This document shows, piece by piece, positions 17,522 through 26,875 of a stretch of 64,000 nucleotides of DNA. The translations under genes and the position numbers were made by a program. The stretch is from assembly GCA_017795025.1 (NCBI GenBank), contig CP051243.1, positions 3,000,897 through 3,064,896 on the forward strand, read 5' to 3'. The notes under the pieces were generated by a model, which saw only the letters and a list, made by a program, of their open reading frames with translations, was not told where the DNA came from and made no database searches. Position 1 is the stretch's first letter. Every line of letters starts with the position of its first letter. Source of the stretch: Flavobacteriales bacterium. GTDB taxonomy: Bacteria; Bacteroidota; Bacteroidia; Flavobacteriales; Schleiferiaceae.

Positions 17522-18851
17522 ATTCTAAACGCTGGGCAGCCTTTTGTTCTAAAACTTTACCATTCTCATATACCATAACGCCATTTACGAAGGTGTGTGA
17601 TACGCGGGCTCTAAAAGTAGTGTCTTCGAAGGGGGACCAGCCACATTTGGAGAGGATATTCTCTTTGCTCACCCGCCAAGGACGGGAAGGATCTACGATG
17701 GTAATATCGGCCCAATAGCCCTCTCTAAGGAAGCCACGTTCCTTAATGTTAAAAATCTTCGCGGGGTTGTGACAGGCTTTTTCCACTAACATTTCAATGC
17801 TTAGCTTTTCATCCCTTACAAACTCCATTAATGCCGGAAGAAAGTGCTGAACTAGAGGGCCACCACTTGGGGCTGAGGTATAAGGGTTATCCTTCTCTTC
17901 GATGGTGTGAGGGGCGTGATCGGTGGCTAAGACATCAATCTTTCCATCAATTACAGCTTGTAAGATAGCATCACGGTCACTAGCTTCTTTTACGGCAGGA
18001 TTCCATTTTATATGACTCCCTTTTAAGGCATAATCCTCACGACTAAACCATAAGTGATGCACACAGGCTTCCGAGGTAATGAGTTTCTCTTCCAGTGGCG
18101 TATCGGCATCAAAAAGTTCACATTCATCTGCCGTACTGATATGGAATACATGTAGGCGAGTATTATGCTTTTTAGCCAATTCGACCGCTAGGCTCGATGA
18201 CAGTAGGCAAGCTTCACGGCTTCGAATATCCGGATGTTTCTCCATCGGGATATCGTCGCCAAACTCTTCCATGGCTTCCGCCAAGTTTTTACGGATAGTT
18301 TCTTCGTCTTCGCAATGCGTAATTACAGGAACCTTTGACTCGGAAAAAATCAGCTCCAAGGCCTTACGGTCATCAACCAGCATATTTCCAGTGCTACTTC
18401 CCATAAAGACCTTAACGCCAGGAACTTTGGTGGGGTCCAGCTTACGGATTTCCTCGATATTGTCATTAGCCCCGCCTAAATTGAAGCCATAATTGGCCCA
18501 AGACTTTTGCGCGGCTAAGTCATATTTTTCTTCGAGTTTTTCGAGGGTGGTAGCTGCTGGTTTGGTATTTGGTTGCTCGATATACGAGGTGATGCCGCCG
18601 GCTACCGCAGCACGCGACTCTGAATAGATATCGCCTTTATGGGTTAATCCCGGCTCGCGAAAGTGAACTTGGTCATCGATAATACCAGGAAGTACAAAGG
18701 AACCTGCGGCATCAATTACCACGGTGTCACTATCTCGTTGACTAAGATTTTCGTCTATTTTTTGGATACGGCCTTCTGCAATGTACAGGTCGCGTTCCAA
18801 TACTTCGCCTTCATTTACTAGGCGTGCGTTTTTAATCAAAAATTTTCTCAT
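17511..18851 (-). CDS. pyrC: Dihydroorotase (amidohydrolase family)
   Basis: This 446-residue enzyme is assigned to pyrimidine synthesis, interconverting carbamoyl-aspartate and dihydroorotate. TIM-barrel motifs are present: ITSYIEQPNTKPAA, GVKVFMGSSTGNM with the probable carboxylated Lys, VITHCEDEE, LHVFHISTADE and the catalytic VLATDHAPHT. In the first metal motif the sequence is DDQVHFREPG: Gln61 stands where most dihydroorotases have the first His of HxH. The same QVH form is, from memory, usual in Bacteroidota homologues, so it is probably a family variant rather than a dead enzyme. It follows the mannosyltransferase gene after 12 bases. An allantoinase-like role cannot be excluded. Confidence 0.85.
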   Translation of the reverse strand: MRKFLIKNARLVNEGEVLERDLYIAEGRIQKIDENLSQRDSDTVVIDAAGSFVLPGIIDDQVHFREPGLTHKGDIYSESRAAVAGGITSYIEQPNTKPAATTLEKLEEKYDLAAQKSWANYGFNLGGANDNIEEIRKLDPTKVPGVKVFMGSSTGNMLVDDRKALELIFSESKVPVITHCEDEETIRKNLAEAMEEFGDDIPMEKHPDIRSREACLLSSSLAVELAKKHNTRLHVFHISTADECELFDADTPLEEKLITSEACVHHLWFSREDYALKGSHIKWNPAVKEASDRDAILQAVIDGKIDVLATDHAPHTIEEKDNPYTSAPSGGPLVQHFLPALMEFVRDEKLSIEMLVEKACHNPAKIFNIKERGFLREGYWADITIVDPSRPWRVSKENILSKCGWSPFEDTTFRARVSHTFVNGVMVYENGKVLEQKAAQRLEFDR

Positions 18852-18863
18852 GAGGGAAAAAAA

Positions 18864-19592
18864 CTATTGATGGCGTTTCAGCAGACTGCGCAGCTTTAGT
18901 TTTAAGACTCCAAAGATAGCTTCACTGATAATACCACTGCTCATTTTGGAGTTGCCCAAGGTGCGGTCGGTAAAAATCACTGGAACTTCCTTTATTTTAA
19001 AGCCTAGTTTATAGGTGATAAATTTCATTTCAATTTGGAAGGCATAGCCCACAAAACGAATTTTATTAAAATTCATTTTTTCCAAAACTTCCCTTCGGTA
19101 GCACACAAATCCAGCGGTCGTATCCTCTACTGGAATACCTAAAATCACACGTACATAGCGAGAGGCAAAGTAGCTTAACAGAACCCTGCTCATAGGCCAA
19201 TTTACCACGTTAACTCCCTTCACATAGCGGGAGCCTACCGACATGCCAAATCCTTCTTCTTTGCAGGTAGCATATAGTTTAGGTAAATCGTGGGGATCAT
19301 GCGAAAAATCGGCATCCATCTCAAAGATGAATTGATAATTACGTTCTAAAGCCCATTTAAAACCGGCGATGTAAGCGGTACCTAGTCCTTGTTTACCGGC
19401 TCTAGGCATCAAGAAAAGCTTGTGTTCATACTCTCCTTGTAGATGACGAACAATTTCTTGAGTCCCATCGGGACTGTTATCATCAACAATAAGAATATGG
19501 AAATCAGTTTGGAGCCCAAATACTGTGCGTATAATCCGCTCAATATTTTCCTTTTCGTTGTAAGTGGGTATGATAACCAGAGCTTCCGCCAA
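18864..19592 (-). CDS. Polyprenol-phosphate mannosyltransferase (GT2, DPM1-like)
   Basis: A soluble GT-A fold glycosyltransferase of 242 residues without membrane segments. It has the nucleotide-binding start VIIPTYNEKENI, the metal-binding DADFSHDP (D-x-D type, about residue 95), GSRYVKGV, and the C-terminal block VPVIFTDRTLGNSKMS typical of the dolichol-phosphate-mannose synthase group. The reaction is transfer of mannose (or another hexose) from a GDP-sugar to polyprenyl phosphate at the inner membrane, supplying lipid-linked sugar to envelope glycosylation. It is first gene of a three-gene operon with dihydroorotase and DUF4296. Confidence 0.9.
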   Translation of the reverse strand: MAEALVIIPTYNEKENIERIIRTVFGLQTDFHILIVDDNSPDGTQEIVRHLQGEYEHKLFLMPRAGKQGLGTAYIAGFKWALERNYQFIFEMDADFSHDPHDLPKLYATCKEEGFGMSVGSRYVKGVNVVNWPMSRVLLSYFASRYVRVILGIPVEDTTAGFVCYRREVLEKMNFNKIRFVGYAFQIEMKFITYKLGFKIKEVPVIFTDRTLGNSKMSSGIISEAIFGVLKLKLRSLLKRHQ

Positions 19593-19614
19593 ACTTGCTT
19601 CGTTTTAAGGAGGG

Positions 19615-19622
19615 CAAAAATA
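19615..19622 (-). promoter_or_regulatory. -7 element for the mannosyltransferase-pyrC operon
   Basis: TATTTTTG on the minus strand is an exact TAnnTTTG match about 20 bases before the ATG. Confidence 0.6.
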
Positions 19623-19689
19623 CGTATTAAAGTGCTACCGCTTGAGGCTTTAACGCTTTATTAGCGCCCCTAGGTATTCTTAGGAGGAA

Positions 19690-20373
19690 TTAAAAGCGAT
19701 AGCCCAGATTAAGGCTTGGGGCTAAAATAAAGTGGTTTACTTTATCGAAGGCGTTTAATTGGTAGATTGGGTTGAGTTCGGCATTAACTCTTAGTTTAGG
19801 ACTTAAGCGAAGGGCTATGCCAAGGTTGGCGTTGATGCCATAACCCATAGGGTAACGAGATACCATTTCACTATTAAAGGTCCGCTCCAAATCATAAAAG
19901 CCCCAGATGAAACCGGCCCCGGTATAGACACTCAATCGAGAATGAAATTGATATTGGTAAAGAACACTGGCATTGAGGCCATAACCCGCCACTTCATTAT
20001 CGCTCATGGCAATGCCAATTCTGGGTATGAAAACAATCCGATCTCGCTCAGAGAGTGCCCAAAAGGTTTGAGCGCTGAGGGAGTAGCCGGAGCGAAATCT
20101 ATTGAAAGCCCCTTCCATATCACCCCAAGTTTTAATCCCTAGAACCATCTTATCGGTAAAAGCGTAGCGTATGCGAGCCTGGTAACCTAATGTGCTCTGT
20201 CCGTTAGTTTCTTCAGGTCGTGTTTCGGGTAGTAACTCTATACCACCGCTTAGGTCAATTTCCTTTTCCTCAAACTTTTTATGTTCTAAGTTGAAGGATG
20301 GGCTATAGACTAAGCTAGGGGCGCAGCCATTTAAGATTGAAAGAAGGAGAAGCGATAAAAAAGTTTTTCTCAA
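19690..20373 (-). CDS. Outer-membrane-type lipoprotein, beta-barrel-like
   Basis: The product has 227 residues and a lipoprotein signal ending SILNGC. The rest shows alternating hydrophobic strands (YQARIRYAFTDKMVLGIKTWG, split by turns) and ends in LAPSLNLGYRF with an aromatic C-terminal residue, as in outer-membrane barrels. The combination of lipobox and barrel-like body is common in Bacteroidota. No specific family is recognised. It has its own promoter and lies apart from the neighbouring barrel gene by 75 bases. Confidence 0.6.
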   Translation of the reverse strand: MRKTFLSLLLLSILNGCAPSLVYSPSFNLEHKKFEEKEIDLSGGIELLPETRPEETNGQSTLGYQARIRYAFTDKMVLGIKTWGDMEGAFNRFRSGYSLSAQTFWALSERDRIVFIPRIGIAMSDNEVAGYGLNASVLYQYQFHSRLSVYTGAGFIWGFYDLERTFNSEMVSRYPMGYGINANLGIALRLSPKLRVNAELNPIYQLNAFDKVNHFILAPSLNLGYRF

Positions 20374-20395
20374 TTGTATTTCCTTTTGCGAATCC

Positions 20396-20403
20396 CAAAG
20401 ATA
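20396..20403 (-). promoter_or_regulatory. -7 element for the barrel-like lipoprotein gene
   Basis: TATCTTTG on the minus strand is an exact TAnnTTTG match, about 22 bases before the ATG at 20373. Confidence 0.6.
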
Positions 20404-20448
20404 GGGGTAGCTAATTAGAAATAGATAAGCGCACTGGACTTTATCTTT

Positions 20449-21108
20449 CTACATTTTAATTCGAAATCCAGTGCTAAAGCCTAGGTTGTGGAAATTAACT
20501 TTTTCGGTTTGCCCAATATGAGCGGCGTCTTTAAACTCATATGTGCACAGCGATAATTGACCTCCCATTGAGATTGAGATTCTATCGTTAATCTCTATAA
20601 GTAATTCACTAGAAAACTCCTTATAAAGAGCGGTATACATGGAGTGGAGTACTAGTTCTGTTTCCGATGTCCCAAATGCTCCAGCTCCTTCAATATTCAT
20701 AAAGTTATAACCAAGGTAGAATTTTGTTAGCAGATAAAGACCGTCGGCAACCCGCTCATAGAAGTAGGGTCCGAGTCCGAGTCTAAAGGCGTTAAGGTTG
20801 ATTTGGTTTTCAGTTAGGTTATTGTATACACAAGATAATAGTATCGGATCCTGGTAATAGCTAAGGGGACTTCTTTGTAAACCCGCTTTTAAAGAGATGC
20901 CAAGACCAATCTTACTCAGTAAATTCCAATCGTAACTACAGTCAAAACCTAAGCCTGAACGGTGATAGGTGTTTAATGAGATAAGTTCCTTTGGCAGAGG
21001 CATTAAATAGTTGAACTTAGCTTGTAGGGCGTTTTGCTCGCGTTCTTGGGCCTGAATCGGCTCTCCAAGAAATAGTACTACTGCTAGAACGGGAAATATT
21101 GTTTTCAT
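20449..21108 (-). CDS. Outer-membrane beta-barrel-like protein, unknown function
   Basis: From the ATG at 21108 the product is 219 residues with a signal peptide ending EPIQAQ. An in-frame ATG at 21135 would add nine residues, including a charged stretch before the hydrophobic core, and is less likely. The mature chain has many amphipathic strands with glycine and aromatic residues and ends FSTGFRIKM. It resembles the neighbour at 19690 in style but not obviously in sequence. Function is not recognised. Confidence 0.6.
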   Translation of the reverse strand: MKTIFPVLAVVLFLGEPIQAQEREQNALQAKFNYLMPLPKELISLNTYHRSGLGFDCSYDWNLLSKIGLGISLKAGLQRSPLSYYQDPILLSCVYNNLTENQINLNAFRLGLGPYFYERVADGLYLLTKFYLGYNFMNIEGAGAFGTSETELVLHSMYTALYKEFSSELLIEINDRISISMGGQLSLCTYEFKDAAHIGQTEKVNFHNLGFSTGFRIKM

Positions 21109-21236
21109 AAAAGTTTTATAAAGATTGAAGCGCACATGAATTGATTTTGGACAATAGAAATTTTGAAATCCTAGATGTTAGCATCTGACCTGATTAAATC
21201 CCCTTTGGTATCCGTACACAAAATGCCTCCCGGCCA

Positions 21237-21356
21237 TTATGGAAATACATACACCTCCTTTCTGATTTGTGGAAAGGGCTTACAGAACTCCTTGCCACAA
21301 GAAGAGGTGAAATAAAGTGTACCAATAATCCCTAAAACAATAAGAGTAGTTTTCAT
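21237..21356 (-). CDS. Very small lipoprotein (39 residues)
   Basis: A short frame begins MKTTLIVLGIIGTLYF and continues TSSCGKEFCKPFP. It has a textbook lipoprotein signal with Cys20 as the likely lipidated residue and only 19 residues after the lipobox, including a second Cys. Its ATG overlaps the stop codon of the upstream gene at 21353-21781 as ATGA, the usual sign of translational coupling. The stop codon is at 21237-21239. Function is unknown. It could be a shortened remnant of a longer lipoprotein, since other frames remain open for some way beyond the stop. Confidence 0.55.
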   Translation of the reverse strand: MKTTLIVLGIIGTLYFTSSCGKEFCKPFPQIRKEVYVFP

Positions 21357-21781
21357 TTTTCGCCTAATTCAAATTGCCAGCCGTATTCTCCGTTGAACAA
21401 TTCATTTAATCGCTTCATGGTCTCATTGCAATTCCTTTTCTGCATATGATTAGTATTTTCCATTCTTACATATTCAAATCTCCTCCCCGGATAACCAATC
21501 TGAGATGATTTTAATACCACCCCATCACTTTCTTCTTCGCTAATTTGATGTCGTATTCGGGGGTGAAGGGTGCAGTTAAAATCCAAGCTACTTTGCTGAC
21601 AATCGCTTGGGTTTTGCCCAGAAGGAATTAGGGCATAGCAATTTTCTTCCAAGGTATAACGATAACGGACCCTAGTGCTATCGTTAATTAAATTGGTGAT
21701 GTCCGTTTGGGCTTGCAGATCTTGAGCGCAGGTAGAAAGTTTAAGTGCAAGGAGCAGCAATCCAACAAAGTTTTTGGGCAT
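21353..21781 (-). CDS. Secreted Cys-containing protein of unknown function
   Basis: A 142-residue product with an N-terminal hydrophobic segment and probable signal-peptidase I site after DLQAQ; an LSTC sequence inside the signal is a poor lipobox. The mature part has four Cys residues (ENCYAL, PSDCQQ, DFNCTL, KRNCNE) that could form two disulfides. Charged helical sequence near the C terminus includes NETMKRLNELFNGEYGW. No family is recognised. It is followed, with an ATGA overlap, by the 39-residue lipoprotein gene. No exact promoter element is visible upstream. Confidence 0.55.
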   Translation of the reverse strand: MPKNFVGLLLLALKLSTCAQDLQAQTDITNLINDSTRVRYRYTLEENCYALIPSGQNPSDCQQSSLDFNCTLHPRIRHQISEEESDGVVLKSSQIGYPGRRFEYVRMENTNHMQKRNCNETMKRLNELFNGEYGWQFELGEK

Positions 21782-21898
21782 GGTCTAAGGCTATTTAAAG
21801 ATTAGAAGCCTTGGAAATTGCTGAAAACCTAGAGGCCTGAATAGGCAAGAAATGCATGCTCAGGCAAGAAATTGTGCAAATAATGTCCTGAAGCAGGC

Positions 21899-21926
21899 AA
21901 AAAAAAGGCCCCGTAAAACGAGGCCT
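21899..21926 (-). terminator. Intrinsic terminator of the sdhCAB operon
   Basis: On the minus strand AGGCCTCG pairs with CGGGGCCT (one G-T pair) around a TTTTA loop, followed by eight T. It starts 25 bases after the sdhB stop codon. Confidence 0.9.
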
Positions 21927-21951
21927 AATTCACAATTATATTTCGTGGGGC

Positions 21952-22704
21952 TTATTTGCTGCTCGCAAGACTAGCTCCCAAATATTCGCGGTTCATACGT
22001 GCGATGTTCTCTAAGGAAATTTCCTTCGGACATTCTTCTGCGCAAGCCCCAACATTAGAGCAGTTACCAAAGCCTTCCAAATCCATTTGGTTTACCATGT
22101 TTAGTACACGGTCTTTGGCTTCCACCTTACCTTGTGGTAGCAATGACAGTTGGGAAACCTTGGCGGAAACAAACAACATGGCAGAGGCATTTGGACAGGC
22201 CGCTACACAAGCACCACAACCAATACAGGTTGCCGCGTTAAAGGCCTCATCAGCATCCGCTTTAGGCACAGGAAGGGCATTCGCATCCAAAGTATTTCCA
22301 GAAGTGTTTACAGATACATATCCCCCAGATTGAATGATTCGATCAAAAGCACCGCGATCTACCGATAAGTCTTTTACCACCGGGAAGGCTCTTGCGCGCC
22401 ATGGCTCAATAAAAATGGTGTCCCCATCTTTAAATTTACGCATGTGCAATTGGCAGGTAGTGGTAGCATTCTCTGGTCCATGAGGCTCCCCATTAATGTG
22501 TAAGGAGCACATTCCGCAAATACCTTCTCTACAATCGTGATCAAACACAACCGGATCTTCTCCTTTTTCAATCAACTCCTCATTCAGTTGATCCATCATT
22601 TCCAAGAAGGAACTGTCGGCACTAACATTTTTAATATTGTAGTCCTTAAGTTCTCCTTTGCTATTCTGATTGGCTTGACGCCAGATTTTTAACTTTAAAT
22701 CCAT
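21952..22704 (-). CDS. sdhB: Succinate dehydrogenase/fumarate reductase iron-sulfur subunit
   Basis: A 250-residue peripheral membrane subunit carrying the three Fe-S clusters that conduct electrons between FAD and quinone. The [2Fe-2S] ligands lie in [15 protein letters not shown] (about residues 59-73). The [4Fe-4S] and [3Fe-4S] ligands are in [12 protein letters not shown] and [12 protein letters not shown]. It is last in a C-A-B operon, 18 bases after sdhA. The order and the single cytochrome subunit match the Bacteroidota menaquinone-linked enzyme, which can run in either direction. Confidence 0.96.
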   Translation of the reverse strand: MDLKLKIWRQANQNSKGELKDYNIKNVSADSSFLEMMDQLNEELIEKGEDPVVFDHDCREGICGMCSLHINGEPHGPENATTTCQLHMRKFKDGDTIFIEPWRARAFPVVKDLSVDRGAFDRIIQSGGYVSVNTSGNTLDANALPVPKADADEAFNAATCIGCGACVAACPNASAMLFVSAKVSQLSLLPQGKVEAKDRVLNMVNQMDLEGFGNCSNVGACAEECPKEISLENIARMNREYLGASLASSK

Positions 22705-22722
22705 GGCAATTTTTTTGAGTGA

Positions 22723-24726
22723 TTACTTGTAACTACGGGTTTTCAATTCAACATTTTCAAAGACAAGGTCTTCTTTAATCAATTCCGCTTTACCCGGGTC
22801 ACCATTGTATTTCCAAGCAGAAACAAAGGCGAATTCTTCATCGCGACGAAGGGCTTCCCCTTCTTCCGTTTGGAATTCCTCACGGAAGTGACCACCGCAA
22901 GATTCTTCGCGCTCTAAGGCATCCATACACATCAGTTGACCTAATTCCATGAAATCGGCCACACGCATCGCTTTATCCAGTTCCGGGTTCATCTCATTAG
23001 CTCCGCCTGGAACTCGTACATTTTGCCAAAACTCTTTGCGTAAAGCCTCAATATCCTTGATAGCTTCTTGCAGTCCTTGGGCATTACGTGCCATACCACA
23101 TTTGTCCCACATAATGCGTCCCAATTGCTTGTGGTAATAATCAACACTTTTTCCATTGCCCTCGGTGTTTAGCAATTTGTCGATAGTCTCTCTTACCTCT
23201 TTCTCTGAAGCTTCAAAGGCTTCGTGATTGGTGTCAATTTCACCGGTACGAATTTCATCGGCGAGGTATTCACCAATGGTGTAAGGAATCACAAAATACC
23301 CGTCGGCTAAACCTTGCATTAATGCGGATGCTCCTAAACGGTTCGCGCCGTGATCGGAGAAGTTGGCTTCACCTAATGCAAATAGCCCAGGTACTGAAGT
23401 CATTAAGTTGTAGTCCACCCAAATACCTCCCATAGTATAATGTACCGCAGGGTAAATCATCATTGGAGTTTGATAGGGATTGTCGTCAACAATCTTCTCG
23501 TACATCGCGAACAGGTTACCATATTTGGCCTCAACAACCTTGGTTCCTAGTTCTTTAATTTTTTCTTCACTCGGATTATCAATGCCTTGGACATTCGCCT
23601 CTGTGCGACCGTAGCGCATAATGGCATCGGCAAAATCCAAGTAAACTGCTTCTCCGGTAGCGTTAACACCATAGCCCTCATCACAACGTTCTTTAGCTGC
23701 GCGAGAGGCCACATCGCGGGGAACTAGATTCCCGAAGGAGGGATAACGACGTTCGAGGTAATAATCTCTTTTTTCTTCTGGAAGATCGGTAGGCTTTAGT
23801 TTTCCGGCACGAATGGCCTCGGCATCTTTGCGATCTTTTGGTACCCAAATACGTCCGTCGTTTCGAAGCGACTCACTCATCAGCGTAAGCTTAGATTGGT
23901 GGTCACCAGAAACCGGAATACAAGTTGGGTGAATTTGGGTGAAACAAGGATTGGCAAAGTGAGCGCCTTTCTTGTGCGCCTTCCAAGCGGCAGATCCATT
24001 AGAGCCCATGGCATTAGTGGATAGGAAGAACACATTACCATAGCCGCCAGAAGCTAGCACTACGGCGTGGGCTCCATGACGCTGAATTTCGCCAGTTACC
24101 AAGTTGCGGGCAATAATTCCACGTGCCTTATCATCTACCATTACAATGTCGAGCATCTCATGGCGGTTGTACATTTTAACCTTGCCTTTGGCAATCTGAC
24201 GGCTTAAAGCGGAGTAGGCCCCTAAAAGTAATTGCTGACCTGTTTGTCCCTTGGCGTAAAAAGTTCGGCTTACTTGTACACCGCCAAAAGAACGGTTATC
24301 CAAGTTGCCACCATATTCACGAGCAAAGGGTACACCCTGAGCCACCGCTTGATCAATAATATTAGCTGATACCTCCGCTAGGCGGTAAACATTGGCCTCT
24401 CGGGAACGGTAATCCCCACCCTTGATGGTATCGTAAAATAGACGGTAAACAGAGTCGCCGTCGTTTTGGTAGTTCTTAGCAGCGTTAATACCCCCCTGAG
24501 CAGCAATGGAGTGCGCACGACGTGGTGAATCTTGAAAACAGAATGCTTTCACATTGTAACCCATCTCCCCTAAGGAGGCAGCGGCAGAAGCGCCGGCAAG
24601 GCCTGTTCCAACAACAATAACGTCGATATTCCTCTTATTGGCAGGGTTTACCAAGCGAATATTGGCCTTATGATTTTGCCACTTTCTTTCGAGTGGTCCC
24701 TCTGGAATTTTCGAATCTAAAATCAT
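22723..24726 (-). CDS. sdhA: Succinate dehydrogenase/fumarate reductase flavoprotein subunit
   Basis: This 667-residue catalytic subunit oxidises succinate to fumarate. The FAD-binding motif [19 protein letters not shown] is near residue 37. [11 protein letters not shown] contains the His that normally holds FAD covalently. The active-site region [10 protein letters not shown] is present, and the C-terminal part ends with a capping helical domain. The length (slightly above the ~590 of the proteobacterial enzyme) fits the B. subtilis/W. succinogenes-type class. It lies 11 bases after sdhC. Confidence 0.96.
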   Translation of the reverse strand: MILDSKIPEGPLERKWQNHKANIRLVNPANKRNIDVIVVGTGLAGASAAASLGEMGYNVKAFCFQDSPRRAHSIAAQGGINAAKNYQNDGDSVYRLFYDTIKGGDYRSREANVYRLAEVSANIIDQAVAQGVPFAREYGGNLDNRSFGGVQVSRTFYAKGQTGQQLLLGAYSALSRQIAKGKVKMYNRHEMLDIVMVDDKARGIIARNLVTGEIQRHGAHAVVLASGGYGNVFFLSTNAMGSNGSAAWKAHKKGAHFANPCFTQIHPTCIPVSGDHQSKLTLMSESLRNDGRIWVPKDRKDAEAIRAGKLKPTDLPEEKRDYYLERRYPSFGNLVPRDVASRAAKERCDEGYGVNATGEAVYLDFADAIMRYGRTEANVQGIDNPSEEKIKELGTKVVEAKYGNLFAMYEKIVDDNPYQTPMMIYPAVHYTMGGIWVDYNLMTSVPGLFALGEANFSDHGANRLGASALMQGLADGYFVIPYTIGEYLADEIRTGEIDTNHEAFEASEKEVRETIDKLLNTEGNGKSVDYYHKQLGRIMWDKCGMARNAQGLQEAIKDIEALRKEFWQNVRVPGGANEMNPELDKAMRVADFMELGQLMCMDALEREESCGGHFREEFQTEEGEALRRDEEFAFVSAWKYNGDPGKAELIKEDLVFENVELKTRSYK

Positions 24727-24737
24727 GGAGAATGCGT

Positions 24738-25427
24738 TTAATTTTTAGCCATTAAGATGTAAACCGGAATGATTGCATAAAGCAAGGGAACTACCACGGA
24801 GAAACCATATCCCAATTTTTTAATAAAGGGAGTGTAGCGTTTGTGGTTTAGGCCAAAGGTTTGAAAGGCGCTGGCGAATCCATGCCATAAATGAAAGGCA
24901 ATGGCCGCCATTGAAATCACATAAAGCAATACGAATATCATTCCTGCGGTTCCATCTTGATAGGTGGTTATAACCACAGAAGCAAGGTCTTTGTTCCCTT
25001 GTGCATCGGTTCCGATTGGTCCCCAATGCATGGTGTACCAAAATTGACTCATGTGCATGATGATGAAAGCCAAGATGATAACCCCCAATAGACCCATATT
25101 GCGAGATGCCCAAATGGAATTGGTATTAGGCTTCCAGCTTTTATAGCGCTCTGGACGGGCCGCTCGGTTTTGACGAGCTAAGGCAATTCCGTCGATTGCG
25201 TGAAACAAAATACTGAAGTAAAGGACATAACTCACAATCTTAATCAAAGGGAAAGTGGTCATGAATTTAGCGTAGACATTGAATTTTTCTTGACCTTCAA
25301 CGCTGAGGTCAAGTAACTGGAGGTTACCCAGTAAGTGGACGATCAAAAAGCTGATTAAGAAGAGCCCCGTGATCGACATCCAATATTTCTTTGCGATGGA
25401 TGAACCTAAAATCCCTGATTTTGCCAT
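24738..25427 (-). CDS. sdhC: Succinate dehydrogenase cytochrome b subunit
   Basis: From the ATG at 25427 ([10 protein letters not shown]) the product is 229 residues; an earlier in-frame ATG at 25457 would overlap the promoter. Five membrane segments and well-spaced histidines ([30 protein letters not shown]) indicate a single-subunit diheme cytochrome b558 that anchors SdhAB and passes electrons to menaquinone. [15 protein letters not shown]-type N terminus is usual for Bacteroidota. First gene of the operon. Confidence 0.93.
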   Translation of the reverse strand: MAKSGILGSSIAKKYWMSITGLFLISFLIVHLLGNLQLLDLSVEGQEKFNVYAKFMTTFPLIKIVSYVLYFSILFHAIDGIALARQNRAARPERYKSWKPNTNSIWASRNMGLLGVIILAFIIMHMSQFWYTMHWGPIGTDAQGNKDLASVVITTYQDGTAGMIFVLLYVISMAAIAFHLWHGFASAFQTFGLNHKRYTPFIKKLGYGFSVVVPLLYAIIPVYILMAKN

Positions 25428-25454
25428 AGTTAGTATTAGAGGATTGTGTTTTCG

Positions 25455-25484
25455 CAAATTTAAGAAGCCAACCTAATAGAACAA
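25455..25484 (-). promoter_or_regulatory. Promoter of sdhCAB
   Basis: On the minus strand a -33 TTG (25484-25482) is separated by 19 bases from TAAATTTG (25462-25455), an exact -7 element. The predicted leader is about 24 bases. This is the most complete Bacteroidota-type promoter in the window. Confidence 0.7.
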
Positions 25485-25554
25485 TGCCCATCATTATTTA
25501 GAATGAATAAAGAAAAGCTGTAAGCCTAAAACCGAAAGGCCAAGGCTTAATTTC

Positions 25555-25562
25555 TAACTTTG
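25555..25562 (+). promoter_or_regulatory. -7 element for the aminopeptidase operon
   Basis: TAACTTTG matches TAnnTTTG exactly and lies 23 bases before the ATG at 25586. Confidence 0.6.
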
Positions 25563-25585
25563 CCTAAATCTCAAAAAAATAGTTC

Positions 25586-26875
25586 ATGCGTTACGATCCC
25601 ATCGATCCGCAATTATTCATTGACAACCGTAAGCGCTTTGTTAAGCATCTGCCCGAAGGAGCCCTTGCGGTATTTAATGCCAACGATATTTTACCCACCA
25701 ACGCCGACGGTACCTTGCCCTTCGTGCAAAACAGAGACCTCTTTTACCTAAGCGGCGTTGATCAAGAGGAAACGATATTGGTTCTTTTCCCCAATGCCTT
25801 TAATCCAGCCCATCGGGAAATTTTATTCTTGGTGGAGACAAACGATACCCTTGCTCGCTGGGAAGGTGCCAAACTCACTAAAGAGCAAGCGACCAAGCAA
25901 ACCGGAATCCAATCTGTTTTTTGGTTAAGCGAGTTTGAGAAAATTTTTAAAGATGTAGTGTCTCAAGCCCAAAAGGTGTATTTGAACAGCAATGAGCACC
26001 TAAGGGCAAGTAGTCCGGTGGAGAGCCGTGATGCCCGTTTCCGCAAATGGATTATGGAGCATTATCCTATGCATAGCTATGACCGCAGTGCACCCATTAT
26101 GCATCGATTACGGGCCGTTAAGTCACAGTTCGAAATTGATATCATGCAAAAGGCTTGTGATATAAACACCAAGGCTTTTAACCGTATCCTTAAAGTGCTG
26201 AAGCCGGGTATCATGGAATACGAGCTGGAAGCAGAATTTATTCACGAGTACAAGCGCAACGGGGCACCCGACTTTAGCTATACGCCTATTATCGCCTCAG
26301 GCGAAAGTGCCTGCGTACTTCATTACATTGAGAATGATAAGGTTTGCAAGGATGGCGATTTAGTATTGTTCGACTGCGGAAACTGGTACGCAAATTATGC
26401 TAGCGATGTAACCCGCTGCTATCCGGTAAACGGCCGCTTTACCGATCGTCAGAAGCAAATTTATAGTGCTGTTTTAAGGGTTGAAAAAGCCGCTATGGAA
26501 CTACTTAGGCCCGGAAACCAATTGCATGAATACCACAAGCAGGTGGGGGAGCTTATGACCAAAGAGCTCCTGGATTTGAAATTGATTGATAAAACGGATG
26601 TCAAAAATGAGGATCCTAATTGGCCAGCCTATAAAAAGTACTTTATGCACGGTACTTCGCATTATATCGGTTTAGATGTACACGATGTGGGTCTTTGGAC
26701 CGAAAAAATGGAAGTTGGTAATGTGTTCACCTGTGAGCCTGGAATTTATATTCCTGAAGAAGGTATCGGCATCCGCATTGAAGACGATATTGTTTTAGGC
26801 GAAGATGGCAACCTTAACATGACCGCCGGTATTCCTAAGGAAATTGAGGAGATTGAAGAAATCATGAATAGCTAA
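25586..26875 (+). CDS. pepP: Xaa-Pro aminopeptidase (aminopeptidase P, M24B)
   Basis: A 429-residue metallopeptidase that removes an N-terminal residue preceding proline. The N-terminal AMP_N domain (about 5-135) is followed by the pita-bread catalytic domain. Metal ligands are visible in LFDCGNWYANYASDVTRCYP (two Asp), HGTSHYIGLDVHD (His), CEPGIYI (Glu) and GIRIEDD (Glu). Length is typical. It is first in a two-gene operon: its TAA shares one base with the ATG of the hydrolase gene (TAATG). Confidence 0.94.
   Translation: MRYDPIDPQLFIDNRKRFVKHLPEGALAVFNANDILPTNADGTLPFVQNRDLFYLSGVDQEETILVLFPNAFNPAHREILFLVETNDTLARWEGAKLTKEQATKQTGIQSVFWLSEFEKIFKDVVSQAQKVYLNSNEHLRASSPVESRDARFRKWIMEHYPMHSYDRSAPIMHRLRAVKSQFEIDIMQKACDINTKAFNRILKVLKPGIMEYELEAEFIHEYKRNGAPDFSYTPIIASGESACVLHYIENDKVCKDGDLVLFDCGNWYANYASDVTRCYPVNGRFTDRQKQIYSAVLRVEKAAMELLRPGNQLHEYHKQVGELMTKELLDLKLIDKTDVKNEDPNWPAYKKYFMHGTSHYIGLDVHDVGLWTEKMEVGNVFTCEPGIYIPEEGIGIRIEDDIVLGEDGNLNMTAGIPKEIEEIEEIMNS

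Noticed and set aside
18079-18492. 137-codon frame on the plus strand inside dihydroorotase
   Set aside because: Ser-rich shadow of a well-supported gene; no family features.
21843-21873. Two AGGCAAGAAAT copies after sdhB
   Set aside because: Only two short copies, no array, no hairpin; probably chance or minor duplication.
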